Shown here: positions 23,246 through 35,700 of the stretch, piece after piece
How the letters are laid out: the number at the start of each line of letters is the position of its first letter
Position numbering within the stretch: position 1 is the first letter of the stretch
Source: Sweltsa coloradensis
Taxonomy: Eukaryota; Arthropoda; Insecta; Plecoptera; Chloroperlidae
Length of the DNA: 64,000 nucleotides
NCBI GenBank assembly: GCA_024449915.1
Contig: JAMZAV010000773.1
Coordinates: 1-64,000 of the forward strand
Reading direction: 5' to 3'
Made by a program: the position numbers and the translations under genes
The notes under the pieces: model-generated
What the model was told of the DNA's origin: nothing
Database searches by the model: none
Seen by the model: only the letters and a program-made list of their open reading frames with translations

Positions 23246-24294
23246 TCCTATAAAACCGAGGACAGCAGTCTTAAAATAGATATAAATAATCACCTAGTAT
23301 CATCTTTGACGTGATCTATCCAGGATGATTATCTGTCATCGAATGACCTTGAGTTGCCTTTCACCAGTCAAGAGCTGATTGATGCACACTTGACATAGGC
23401 CATTGTATACTCGACGTGGTGAAGGAGCGAATTAATTCAATTACCTTTCTTCCATAAAAACTATAAGGCGGTGCATGCACGTGGCTAGAGGTTGCGGTGT
23501 GAAAGTAAAAGTTGCTACCACTCAAGTACGAAGTTCACAGCGAATTAATGGGGCATTGTTTGTAACTGTATTTTTAGAAATGATTATTTCTTAGAACTGA
23601 ATTATATCTTGTTGGCTGTTCATGGTGCCATTCTTTCTACGACTGTTGTGTAACTAGGGATAGACTCAATATAATGTGTGTAATGTCCGTACATCTTCAC
23701 TTAGAAATACAAATCATTGGACTATTTCTCAAACAATATTACAATTTAAAAAGCACAACAGACGAGTACCCAAAAGCCCACAACTGTTACGGGTCTGGGA
23801 AAAGAAAACATTTGATTTTTAACATGGCAAATGTTTTTTTTTTCTATTTTACTATGTCTTACCATGGTTTTGTAAATAATTTATTACAATGGGATGATTG
23901 TCAGTTGCATTGTCAGTTTACAAAATTGTGAACCTCTCACTCTTCCCCACCCCCACCCCCACCCCCGTAGTTACGCCAACCATCGAAATAAATATAATTA
24001 ATAATAAAATATTGTTAGTCCTCACCTCCGCATGGTTGACCCTCCTATGCGTCGTCTCTGTCATATGTAATGACGACGGGCGATTTTGTGGACGATGAAT
24101 TGTCGAATGGGTGACGAACTACGTACTTTGTCACAATGGTTATGTTTGGCTATATCATCGTATACGTACGGTATTACATTACCACCACCGATTCTCACTA
24201 AAACACACGTTTTATCACTACGATTCCATTTTTAGACCGACATTAGTGAGTTTTTCTCTGAGAAAATCGAAATACTTAACTTTACAATTGGTTG

Positions 24295-24405
24295 CACTTG
24301 CACCTTACAATGATGCGCACTTACACTGAACAACGATGCGAACTTCACTTGCACTTTACAAAGGTACGCACTTGCACTTTACACTGAAAATGATCCAGGC
24401 CTTGC
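24295..24405 (+). repeat. Short degenerate tandem repeat
   Basis: Repeated phrases near 'cttgcactttacaatgat' and 'gcgcacttacactgaac' recur about three to four times with a unit near 30 bp. Confidence 0.55.
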
Positions 24406-24814
24406 ACTCGCGAAAAGACGACGTTTTCGATACATCTTGTCTATGAACTCCCTCAGATAAAGCCAAACAACTCCGGTCCTTCGCAACGGACGTGGTTCTT
24501 ACAGTCACTACTCACTCTGTGTCATCATGTACCTGACTGAACTTTGAGGTCTCGTATCACCGGTGGGGTTTGAGCTAGGGGAGGTAGGTAGGTGGGTGGG
24601 GGTAAGTGGAATGATAACATGGGGCATTTGTGACCAGCTGACAGCTGAGTTCAATTGAAGGTTACAGGTAGAGTGATGACTGGTGATCTTCGTGGTGATA
24701 GATGATGATGATTTCTGTTGCTTAATTGTCTCATAGAAATTCACTAAGGCTATTCCAGACAAAGAGTGGTGAACGATGACGATAAAGGACAATTACAAAA
24801 AAACACATGCCTTA

Positions 24815-24905
24815 TGCGGGATTCAAACCCACTTCATCGTAGAGCCAAAGATTATAAACAGGCCTTTATCTTCTTTGGTAGAGCCATACGCTTCGGACCA
24901 GCGCC
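24815..24905 (-). repeat. tRNA-like (SINE-type) sequence
   Basis: On the minus strand there is a box-A-like 'gggcgctggtccgaagcg' and a box-B-like 'gggtttgaatcccgc', farther apart than in a plain tRNA. The palindromic-MITE end 'taaggctattccaga' lies about 70 bp to the left. Confidence 0.45.
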
Positions 24906-25038
24906 CTAATCTTATATTTGTGCTACCGCGGATGGCAATGAGATGATAGATGGAGATATACTAGGCAAACATTTAAATTTTCATTCGGGATTCGAATCCT
25001 TGTCTCTGTCCCGGTCCTAACGCAGTAACAATAATATA

Positions 25039-25812
25039 CTAGGAAAACGCTTAAGTCCCGCCGCGTTGTTGGATGAGCGTAATTGGTGCATTGAGCTGCC
25101 ATGTGTTATGCGGATTTTCAGCTGTTCTGTGAAAAAATCATAAATAAGTTAAAGATTTTTTAAAATTATATTAAATTAAATAAAAAATTAACTTAATTTA
25201 TTTTTTTTTAAATTAATCGTAATTTAAAAAGGGAAAAAGTCGTAATTTTGAAATTTTTCATGAGAAATAGTTATTCGATTTCGCACAAATTTTACACGAT
25301 GTATATATTCATAAAATAAAGGTTCTGTGAAAAAATCATTCCAATAGGATAAACTGTAGGTGTTATAATCAAAGAATTGTTTTTAAAAAAGAAAAAAAGG
25401 TAAAATTTCGATTTTCATAAGAAATAGTTTTTCGATTGCGCTCAAATTTTTGCACGAATACCTAGATTCATAAAATTAAGGTTATGTGAAAAAATCATTA
25501 AAACGGATTAAAGCATGTAGGTGTTATAAGCTGAAAAATTTTTTTTAAAATTCGAAAAAAATCGTAAAAGTTGCAATTCTAATGAGAAATAATTTTCGAT
25601 TGCGCTCAAAAACGTGGCAGTTCTAAGTTCAGAGATTTCGAAGGCCTCCTAAAATTTCATTGAAATTGGAGTATCGGTTTAGCCGGAATCGTTTTAACAA
25701 ACACACAAAAATACATACAGAAAAAAAAAGAAAAAAAGAAAAACATTCCGGATTTTTTTCTCCAATGTAGTGAAATGAAATCTTCGCTTCGCTCGCTACG
25801 CTCCTCATCCAA
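25039..25812 (-). mobile_element. Helentron-like non-autonomous element (copy G)
   Basis: Minus orientation. Left (3') end CTAGGAAAACGCTTAAGTCC with GCGTTGTTGGATGAGCG; right (5') end CGCTCCTCATCCAA. The interior is the same as copies B and D, including repeated 'cacctacatgc' phrases and 'aacattccgg'. Flanks in element orientation are A/T. Confidence 0.86.
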
Positions 25813-26461
25813 TTAAAAAATACAATGCCCTGCCAATGCCTGTCTTCAATGCCGACCCGACGCAAAGTTGGACGTGGCAACAGATAATGATGAAAAAACA
25901 CAAGACAAGAAAAGTCGATAGACTTTTACAGGAGGCACTGTTACGAAACGGGACGCAAAGCCCAACACCATTCAATTTAATCGGGTACCTATCTGGTCGG
26001 GTAGGGAAAATGGGGTCGTTATATAATACTGCATGTTACAATGGATAATGCAATTTTCTTGCGAAATATCTTACATTATAGTTTTTCTCACAATTCATTT
26101 TCAATTGTGTGGATTTTCATTGAATGGCATATTGTATATAGATTATATAAATAAATAAATTGTCTGGACCGGCACCTCCACCATCCCGCCAAAATAATAC
26201 TTTTTCGTTACCCAAAAATCGGAAATATTATGTTTTTGATTATAAATACCCAGCCCTAATTTTCGACTACCAACACACCAATAGTGGTTTTACTATACTT
26301 GGGGTTTGTCTGTACCATTGCCAATACCCAACGTATCATACCTTGTTTGGATGGATCACTGTTTTGAACACTAAAATATACCCCATTTACGTCGTTCCAT
26401 CTGTGTTCTCTTCTTCTAGCCCTCAAACCTCACAGACGATCTCTCTCTCTCTCTTCCGCAG
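25813..26461. other. Upstream region of hfw with a dispersed repeat
   Basis: A repeat copy occupies about 26041-26300. A (TC)n tract at 26441-26453 leads into CTTCCGCAG directly before the hfw ATG, so the start codon follows a 3' splice site and the 5' UTR exon(s) must lie further upstream; I could not place them. Confidence 0.6.
26041..26300 (+). repeat. Dispersed repeat with CCGGCACCTCCACCA core
   Basis: It shares with 55064-55290 a long run including 'cacaattcattttcaattg', 'tgtggattttcattga' and 'ctggaccggcacctccacca'. An inverted relative is at 58318-58560. Class unknown. Confidence 0.7.
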
Positions 26462-26747
26462 ATGTGGAGGTTCGTCTCTCTCACCATCGCGCTCGTCCTC
26501 CTGTCAGAGGCCCACGCCCAAGACGTCATCCCCCCCACTTCCACCCCCACCACCGTCGCCGTGACAGACGTCACGACGCCCGGGACGCCGCCGCCGGCCA
26601 GCTGCTTCAACGTCCCCGAGGAAGAGTGCCCACCCTGGAAGCAATCCGGTGGACAGCCCTCTAAGACCAGGTGCAAGAAGGTGGCTGAGGATGCGATCCT
26701 CTGCTGTCATCTGAGCAGCATGTTCGAGCTCAAGGAGCAAGTCGCAG
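26462..26747 (+). CDS. hfw: hfw coding exon 1 (signal peptide, Thr/Pro region, Cys domain)
   Basis: ATG follows CTTCCGCAG, so this exon is entered by splicing and the ATG is at or very near its first base. It encodes 'MWRFVSLTIALVLLSEAHA' then a PPTSTPTT-type linker and 'CFNVPEEECPPWKQ'. It ends GCAG|GTTAGT in phase 1. Reading through the donor meets TAG at once. GC content and codon use are clearly higher than in the surrounding sequence. Confidence 0.85.
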
Positions 26748-29700
26748 GTTAGTGCTGGGGGTGGTCGTGGTCAGGGTGGGTGCAAGTACTAGCTGCACCC
26801 TGGAAGCAATCCGGTGGACAGCCCTCTAAGACCAGGTGCAAGAAGGTGGCTGAGGATGCGATCCTCTGCTGTCATCTAAGCAGCATGTTCGAGCTCAAGG
26901 AGCAAGTGGCAGGTGGGTTAATTGGTCATCGTTTGCTCGTCGATGGCGTCGGCGCAACAGGGTTGGCTTGGTCCGTTTTCAATTTAATGCCCTCCCACCC
27001 ACACAAAAATCAGTTGTATGCCTGAGTGGGTAGACTCCAAATTCTAATTTATTTTTATTTACTTGTTTTTGTGTTGATGGTGTCCCGGGCTTCAAATTTA
27101 TAAGATAGCTATGAACCGAACCGAAAATCATACCACAAGGACGGTTGGCAGACAAGGGGGCAGTATGCATAATACATCTTCATAATACATTGCTAGAATT
27201 TCAGAAAATATATCAAAGTAGTAATAAACTAATAAATTATTAACAAATTATAAAAAGCAAAATCAAACAAGCAATAAAGAATCAAATTATGCAATTGTAA
27301 TACGTAGCAGATTAGATAACTTGAAAACCATTTACTGCTAACGTTAATCAACGTAATGCTCACCGTCAACCTGCTAACAGCAAAATACGTTTTTAATGGA
27401 ATACGAACATATGGCCTTGTTAACGAGACCATGACCATCCATCACCTTCTGCAAAAAGCGAAAGCTGTCGATCTTAATTTTTTTCTGGTTGTCTCTTTCT
27501 CTCATTTTTTTCTGTAGATAGTACATAGTGTTTGTTTACAGATAATCATTGGGTACAGATGTTGACACAGTTTGGCAAACTGTAAGATACTAAATCTGTT
27601 CAAAAACTTCAAGGTTATTTACCATAAAAAGTGTTGACTTGTTACGCGCAGTGCTATTGTTGAAACATTCATGGCCACTCTTTATATTATTATTATGAAT
27701 GGGAAAATATTTCAACTTGCAGACGTAATTTATGGTAAATATTTGCTCACTGCAAATTAGGGGAACACCTTTAAAATTATAAACTGGTACTGGTATCAGA
27801 TCACGTATCGGAACTGTCTACTCTACGTGAACTCATCTGTACTTTCTTGGTCAAGGCCAGCATACACTTACCTGCAAGCTCAATGAGTGTGAAGAGTGTT
27901 GTTAATAGTGAGGTGCACCATCTCACTATCCAGTATTTTCTTTGATGTATAAACCAATCAGAATTGTCCTTTACCATTACCAAGCTTGAACAAAAATGAG
28001 TTAAATTAAAATATAGTAAGTATAATCGTTATTTTAAGACTTGATTGTTATAAATGTATAATATGTATTTCAATGTATAGTACATGTAGTAACTATGGTT
28101 GCCATCAGATTTATTAATTGTTGTTATCAGAGGTATAGAGTTTGCTGTTTCATATGATGTACTACAGGGTTGCCCGATGTCAATTCTATAAAATCGGGAC
28201 TGTAGGGTTGGGGCTTAATTTTGTTTTTCAAATGCTTATAATTTCACTTTTCCTTCCTGACTAGGCGTAGGTATATATTTATTAATTTAAACATTCTGAC
28301 TAGCATCACATAAATGCTTTGCTGATTGCTGAATTATATTTAATGAGTTTTACCTACCCATGGGACAGGAAGGCTAATGCAGGGCACGTATGGCCCTATG
28401 TAGCCTGACACAGTGATTACAAAGTTACAAATTCAGAAATACAACAAAAGATAACAAGAGAACATGAAATTTATAGATTTAGTCGACGAAAAGGGCAAAA
28501 GGGGGTACTTGGTGATGGTATAGTTAATGGTACACTTGTTAGTAAATACACAAATAGTCAACGCCTTAATTTTAAGTGAATTATAGTTTATTCTTTAAAA
28601 AAAAGTTATAAATTTGTTTAAAAAAAGTTAGTCGTTTCGTATTTTTATTATTAGTTGCGATATATAAAATGAAATCGGGACAGTAGGGCTATGTCCCAAA
28701 AGAAAACCAATCGGGACGATCCCGATTTTATGGGGACGTCTGGCAACCCGGATTGTAATCTTTCAATCTCAACCAGCATGGGCATGGGAGTATTTAAATG
28801 AGGGAGAGAGAAGTCACATAATGAACAGAGCGTCGATGTTTTTGGTGGATGAATATTGCAAAATGTTCCTCGCTTGTCAATGGTTCAATGGACCAGGTGT
28901 CGGTACCGAGCACATGAATTATCAAACATGACTCTTACTTACCCCCACATTTTGTATCACCCTTGTTAAAAGAGCAATGCAAAAAAATCGCATGCCATTG
29001 TATGTCGTGTCCGGTTTTTAACTTGAGAAAAATTTATAAGTGAACACAAAAAAATGTTAAACAAGTTATAACCTATGCTTTCCCACCAATTATTTATTGT
29101 TCATCATACTGATCACCCTTTATATTATCCACTTATATATTATTTGTTAAATTATTTATGTTGTATTTTATGTGGTTTTAAAATGTATAACTTAGGCATA
29201 GTAAGTTAGACAGTGACGAAGGAGTTGTGCATCTTAATTTTCGATTAATTGTACAATTTCAAAATAAATAATAAAGGGACGGATGGATATAAAAGTGATG
29301 TTTAATTTTGTAGGGAGCTAATGACAATAATAACAATAACGTATTAGATTGGGTATTCCAAATTTATGTGTCATTTTATGAGTTAGAGGGGGCAATAGAA
29401 GATGAGAATTAATCACATTAATTAAAATAAAAATTAATTTTTATTGTGCACGATTGCTCCTGTAAGCTGTCATTGCAATTGTATTTGTGTCACGTTGCGC
29501 GATAAAAAACGAACATGACAAAAGGAAATATTTTCGAACCCGGCACCACCACCAAAAGCAATCAACAATAGATTTTTGGGTACATCCTTCATGAACAATC
29601 TGTTGATTAAGTAGCTTTATTCCGTATTTTAGGTACCGGTACTCCCGTTCCCATTCCTGTGCTTGCTGCTTGTCCAACTCTTCTTGCAACAGTTCTGGAG

Positions 29701-32700
29701 ATCTTAGTATTCAGTGTATGGTACGGTCGGCAGAGGGTACGGTTCCTAACCCAAAATGTATAGACTCGCTCGCTCTAACTGAAACATTGCACTAGGTCAT
29801 AGCATAGCTATAGAACGTTTGATAAACAACCTTGTTGTTATTTTATTTTACTACACACAATATTTTACACACATTTGCATTAATTATTTTTAATGTGTGG
29901 TCCTACAATAAAAGCTTACAATTCAAAAGTAACAAAAATAGATTTTTACCCACTGTACTGTCCTGCCTGTCACTTCTCGTCTTGCTCAAAACCAACCCAG
30001 TCGACGCCAACGCCATCGATGAGCGAATAATATGAAACTTTCAGTTATTATTTCAAATGATGGAAAACATCTGTTTGACCACCATTCACCATGGGGTGAT
30101 GCTAGCACCTACAAGGCTTGTTGGGAACATCATTATTGAACACTACACATCTTGATACGGTGATGTAGTCCGGGGTCTATCCAAGTTGACCTAGGACAAA
30201 TTGCAACAGAAGCGAATTTGGTATCATTGGATTCAGAAAAAAAACTAAATAACCCATAAAGAAACCCCTAAAATCCCCATAGGGTGGGTGGGTCTAATCA
30301 TCCCCTAAATGAAAATGTAATAAAATTGAATTTAAAAAAAATCATTTTTGAAACCTAGTATTCATGGTATGTAATCAAAACTTTTTTAATGGTCTTTCGA
30401 ATAAAAAATATGTCAATTGTTTAAAATTAATTTTGTGGCCAGCATAGGTCAATGAAGGTCAAATTTTGTATTTTTTCAATATAATTTGGTAAACGTTTTT
30501 CTATTGGCACAATAATGTTTGATGATTGTCTCATTGTTGTAAATAATTAGTAAATAGGCCACACTTGATACGGTATAAGTCAATCATGGCAGAAAAAGGT
30601 AATTATTTACAATCTGTAGGGTCACGAACCTACGAGTATTACGTTTAGGCGCACTCAAATCATGTTACGTAATAATGTCATTCGCCGATAGAGGTTTCTC
30701 ACGTACTACGCATCGAGACTTTATTTTGGGACGTACCTGGATCAAAACCTTCACTTTAAAATCCTTACTGAAGATTTTATTCATGGATTTCCTTAAATAT
30801 ATTTCGGTAAAATCTCGGATTAAGCCCATAATATAGCCCTTGGATTGTTATTTCCACCAAATTTCCACCCCATAAGTAGTAGGCATTGAAGTTGTCTACG
30901 GGAAGATTTTATTTCGCAAAACCTATTACCTAGGTGCCCGCTATAAGGTAAAAACCTCGTTAAAAAAAACACGTTTTTTGAGTTTTCAGGGTGTTTCCCA
31001 GCCGCCATGAAAAGTGAAATGACCTTTGAATACGTCATAATTAGAGCTATTTAGGTACATAACAACCCACGCTAATTTTCGTTGGGATGCGATCATTCCT
31101 TCCGAGTTAAAAATGGGATGAAAAATTATCAAAATTGCTTTTTAAACTCCTCTGAATTAGGCACCTGGGAGATGAGTTAAAAAAGAGATTTTGATAATTT
31201 ATACATCTTATTGATACACATCTTGATATGACAATACAGATATGGTAATAGGATAATTTTTTTTAAATTGTACTTTCAATTGATTTATTATTCTATTGCA
31301 GGTGTCAACATGTCCGTCATTAAATATATATAAATAAATATGTATGATAATATGATGAATTATAACATATGATATTATATATTTTTGACATAATACATGA
31401 TATTATTATGATTTATTATTGTTTTTAAATCATCGATTTTAATTGTTTCATTATTCTCTTGCAGGTGTGATCATGCCGGTGGTCAGGTTGCTGCACGTGC
31501 GCAACGCCACCCTCCGCGAGCTGGACGTCTCGTTCGTCTCCTCCTACACCTCCCTAGAGAGCCTGTCAATCACCGAGGGAAACATCACTCGGATCACGGG
31601 CCGGTTCCCCCCCAACATCACCTGTCTGAACCTGACCGGCAACGCTCTGTCCGACATAGAAGACAATGCGCTCAGCCCTCTCGGCAGGCTCAACATGCTC
31701 GACATATCGCACAACAATCTGACCAAACTGCCGGCAATCAACACCACCACGGCTGTCGAACACTTCTGGTTGGACATTTCAGGTGCGTCTCTCCGCTTTC
31801 CGTGAGTACTACACGTTTGGACTTTTTTGGGAAGAATTCCTGCAACTATATTTAAGCATTGATATGAAACTTTGCATTGTTTGCCAGCAATAATGTGTTC
31901 ACTCTTCTATAGTAATTGCATAATCAAAGTAATAATAGATTTGCCAAAAAACTCTGCATTTTTTTTTCTTTTTTTCTTTTTTAACATTTAAAAGACCAAC
32001 AATATTGGGTGTGACCGTGTGGGGCGATGGGCGATGGGTGACCGCTTGGGAACACCACATTCCATTGGCTCTTGGGGTGAAAAAGAATACCAAAGTGTGC
32101 CCCGTTAGAAAACGATTCTCCATCTTCTACGCTCCCTAAAATCAGCTGGCTGAATATATTGTCGAGCTAGGATCAATGTGGAGTTTAATTAATAGCAATA
32201 ACTGTTTAAGTTAAAACTAATTTGACAGAACAATTATAAACGATTAGAACTCAACGCACTCATCCACTGCATGATATTTCGGTATTATCCGCTTCCGTCC
32301 TGCGACTCAAGGTAACCTCAGTTCTGTCTCCAGTTACTCCTGGTTTTTTGAGCGAGCGAAGCGAGCGTCTCCACTTGACTCTTTTTTGGCTCGAATGTCT
32401 GTTTTTTTTTTTTTTCTGTTACTGCTTCGATACAGGTCGCACCGTTTCTCTGATCGACCTGAAATTTTGCACACATGTACATACCACCTAGGCGGGTTGC
32501 TGTATAGTTTTTGCAAAATCGTTCAAAAAGTTAAAAAGTTACATTAAAGTTAATTGAAAGTTTTTTTTCAAACTTTAACGGAGACAAAATTTGAGGTGGC
32601 CAAATCATTTAGAATGTCCGTCCGATCACGAATATGCTATTTTTATTTTGATCCGATAAGTAGTGTAGTCGGAAATTACATTATAACAAAGTCCCGTTAC

Positions 32701-35700
32701 CATGGCAACGGCGCACGTGGTTTCAGGTCACTATGCACTGCCACCTAGAAGTAATCAAAACACTATCGAGGAAGCAGTGTATTATTTGTAACCAAAGAGT
32801 TTAACAAGGAAATGATGTCAAGGTCTTCTAGATGGCGGTGGATTTTATCCATTCTCTCCTATTTTTCAAATTTTCAGCTAAATCGGTCAAGACCTTAAAG
32901 ACTTATTGGTATGTAACATTATGGGAATGTCTTACTCGGGTCGTGTTGCACGTACCGGTGCTCGCTCAACAACGCGTCCAACTGAGCGTTTTCCTAGTAG
33001 TAATAATGGCAATATGGTTTTTATCGATAGACTATAGCTCGTCTTGTTAATTCATTCATTGCAGGTGCAAATAAGCTGCCTTGTAGTGGAATCCATCAGA
33101 TCATCTCTAAAATGGAGAACAACAGCTGTAGTCTCTACTTCTTGCACAAGAACGACACTTTCTGCTACCTGGTGGTGGCGTACTGGTTCAATAACACAGA
33201 GAAGGTTCCCATAGCTCAGATAGAGCAACAATACAAGGTGAGAACAAAGGAACAACAATACAACAAATTGATTGTTTGCATGATTGGCAGGCCTTCCTCT
33301 CAATTGACTGTCAGTTAATTAGGTCTAGTTACAAAGAAATTTGTTACTGTCTGTTTACAGTAAAATACAGAGGAAGAACGCGAAGAAGAAGGAACCTAAA
33401 AAAAACGTACAGAAAAAAATAGTACGTCTACTTGTACAGTAGTGTTTCCAACTAAGATACTTGAACTGATTTTAAATTTTGGGTTATTTATACAATTTTG
33501 AATGTCTTTCTGGCTTCCCAAAAACTCATTAATTGTTCTATTGAGGAACTTATTTTGAAATTTTATGAAAGTACAGTCCTACACAGGACACACTTAGACA
33601 AAGGGACTCTACAAACTTCATCACAATATTCATCTGACGATGATGACTTGCAAAGTTCCAAGTCCCTTTGTGGATAAAACACATTTTCTCATTGACCATC
33701 TTGCACAATGTTGTTTTAGTCACTGCATCACATAATCCTAGTAACGTGTTCACAGTTAATAGAGGGATGCCCTTTCGGGCCAAACTTCAAGTGTACGTGT
33801 AACATCCACCGAGTGGACATCCCGATGGGGTCGACCGTCACCTATTCAGTGGCGGTCGACTGCTCGGGACAACAACTGACAGCGCTGCCTGATCAACTGC
33901 CCTTGGAGACTGTTGCACTCAACGTCAGTAATAATAATGTAAGCTGGACAAGTGTTTGCAATTATTGAAGGTTTTACTAACATTCTGTGACCTCACATAT
34001 TATTAGAGTGTATATGTAAATGACAGAGGCTCTGAGGTGTTCATGTAATTTATGTACAGTATGTATTACTAGTGCTGTGCTTACCGTATACAGTGAAACC
34101 TCTATGCATCGTTTTTCAGGGGAGTACTTGAAAAAAACTATGGATCCGGAAAAACTACGGATCAAATAAAAAATAACAATAAAGCTTATCATGGGAGTGT
34201 ATAAAAAACACTATAGATGCAGGAAAATAGTAGTTTGAGAAACTATGGATAGAGGTTTCACCGTATAGGGCATAAGAATATAAGCCCACAAACTTATAAA
34301 TAACAAATATTTAAATTTGTTACAAATGTGCAACAATAATTGCAAATAGGGTACACTATATAATAATATAATGAACATTTACATTTTGTATATTTAGTGA
34401 GCTCTCTACAAGGCAAATGGAAACCCCAATCTTGGCAAAATGGTATTGTTTGAACTTTGCATTTTTCTAGGGAAATCTAAAAGTTATTTATGGTGAAAAA
34501 TTTGTTTTTAAATGGTAAAACATTAAAAATGCTACTTTCAAAAGAAATCTTTTGTTAGCAACACACCAAAAAGTAAAAAATCATCGCATTTTAATTTAGT
34601 GATTCGAAAGGTGTCTAGAAAATACAAGATCTGGAGAACTATTTGTCTGTTTGAGAGTGAAAATAATAAACATGTAATTAAGTGAAGTAAGAAACATTTT
34701 CTTTTGATTGCTAAAGGGGTATTTAACCGCTAACTCAAAAAAATATTTCATTTAGACTTACTAGTAATGAATTTAGCAATTAACAGAAAAATTATTGGGG
34801 CCACCATGACCTCCCAAAAAATTGTCAAAAATGACATTTTTAGAAATAGGTCCCATCGGCAAAAATCTCCCATAAGAAATAACATAGGGAACAATCTTTA
34901 TGCCTCGTGACCTTGGAGGATTTTGATCCAAAAAATTATTGGCTATTATTGAGGTAGGCCTACTCGAAAGCCTTTTCTGTAAATTCTCTATATTTTGTTT
35001 TGTAATTTGGGCAAATAGTTTGGTCAAAATATGCTGATTACCAAGATGGCGTGTGATTTTGGAATGCATATTTTTGCGTGTTTGAGGGTATATTTGGGCA
35101 CAGTTTCAAGACACGATGTTATAAAGGGGCATTTTTAGTACTATGCTCTAGTATCTATGTGGACCAAAAAAGAAGCAGGTTAAAGCCGATTTAGGAAATT
35201 TTCCAAAACACCAATTTTTGCCAATTTCTGGATCAAAAAAATTAAAAAATTCGTGTTAAAATCACAGTTACAAGATATAATTTTTTAAACGGTCATTTAA
35301 GTGTAGTATTGTGCTATAGATCACGTGGTGAAAAATAATTTTTTGGGGTTTTTAGCCCCTGTTAAATTGAATTCTTGCCTTTACTAATCCAATAAAACAT
35401 AGAGCTTTGATTTTGCGTTTGACTTAAACTCGCATGGACTCTCATGTGGGTAAAAATTAAACAGGGCAAATTAATAGATTAGTAACTAGGCGTCAATCGA
35501 AGATACGCCTTCAGGGCAATCAGTACCTTCAAATTAGACTAGTCTAATTGTTGTATGCAAAATTATCGCTTGATGTTTGCCGCACATTCTTGCTGCTTTA
35601 ATTTTAAATTTGGTAAATTTCACCCTTAAGGCAAAAAATGTACTTGACACATAATTCATTTACAAGCTAATATTTTACTCTATAGTCTGTATGTACCAAC

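Larger units (their letters stand above)
23246..25038. other. Gene-free stretch with SINE-like pieces
   Basis: A (CCCCCA)n short repeat lies at 23945-23966, and a short AC-rich tandem region around 'cttgcactttacaatgat' at 24295-24400. tRNA-like segments are at 24815-24905 and about 24980-25025. No host gene recognised. Confidence 0.5.
26913..31464 (+). other. hfw intron 1
   Basis: About 4.5 kb of AT-rich sequence. It contains a hAT-like element (28165-28750), several short ORFs without recognised domains, and a decoy copy of the exon 2 acceptor (31267-31305). Confidence 0.7.
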
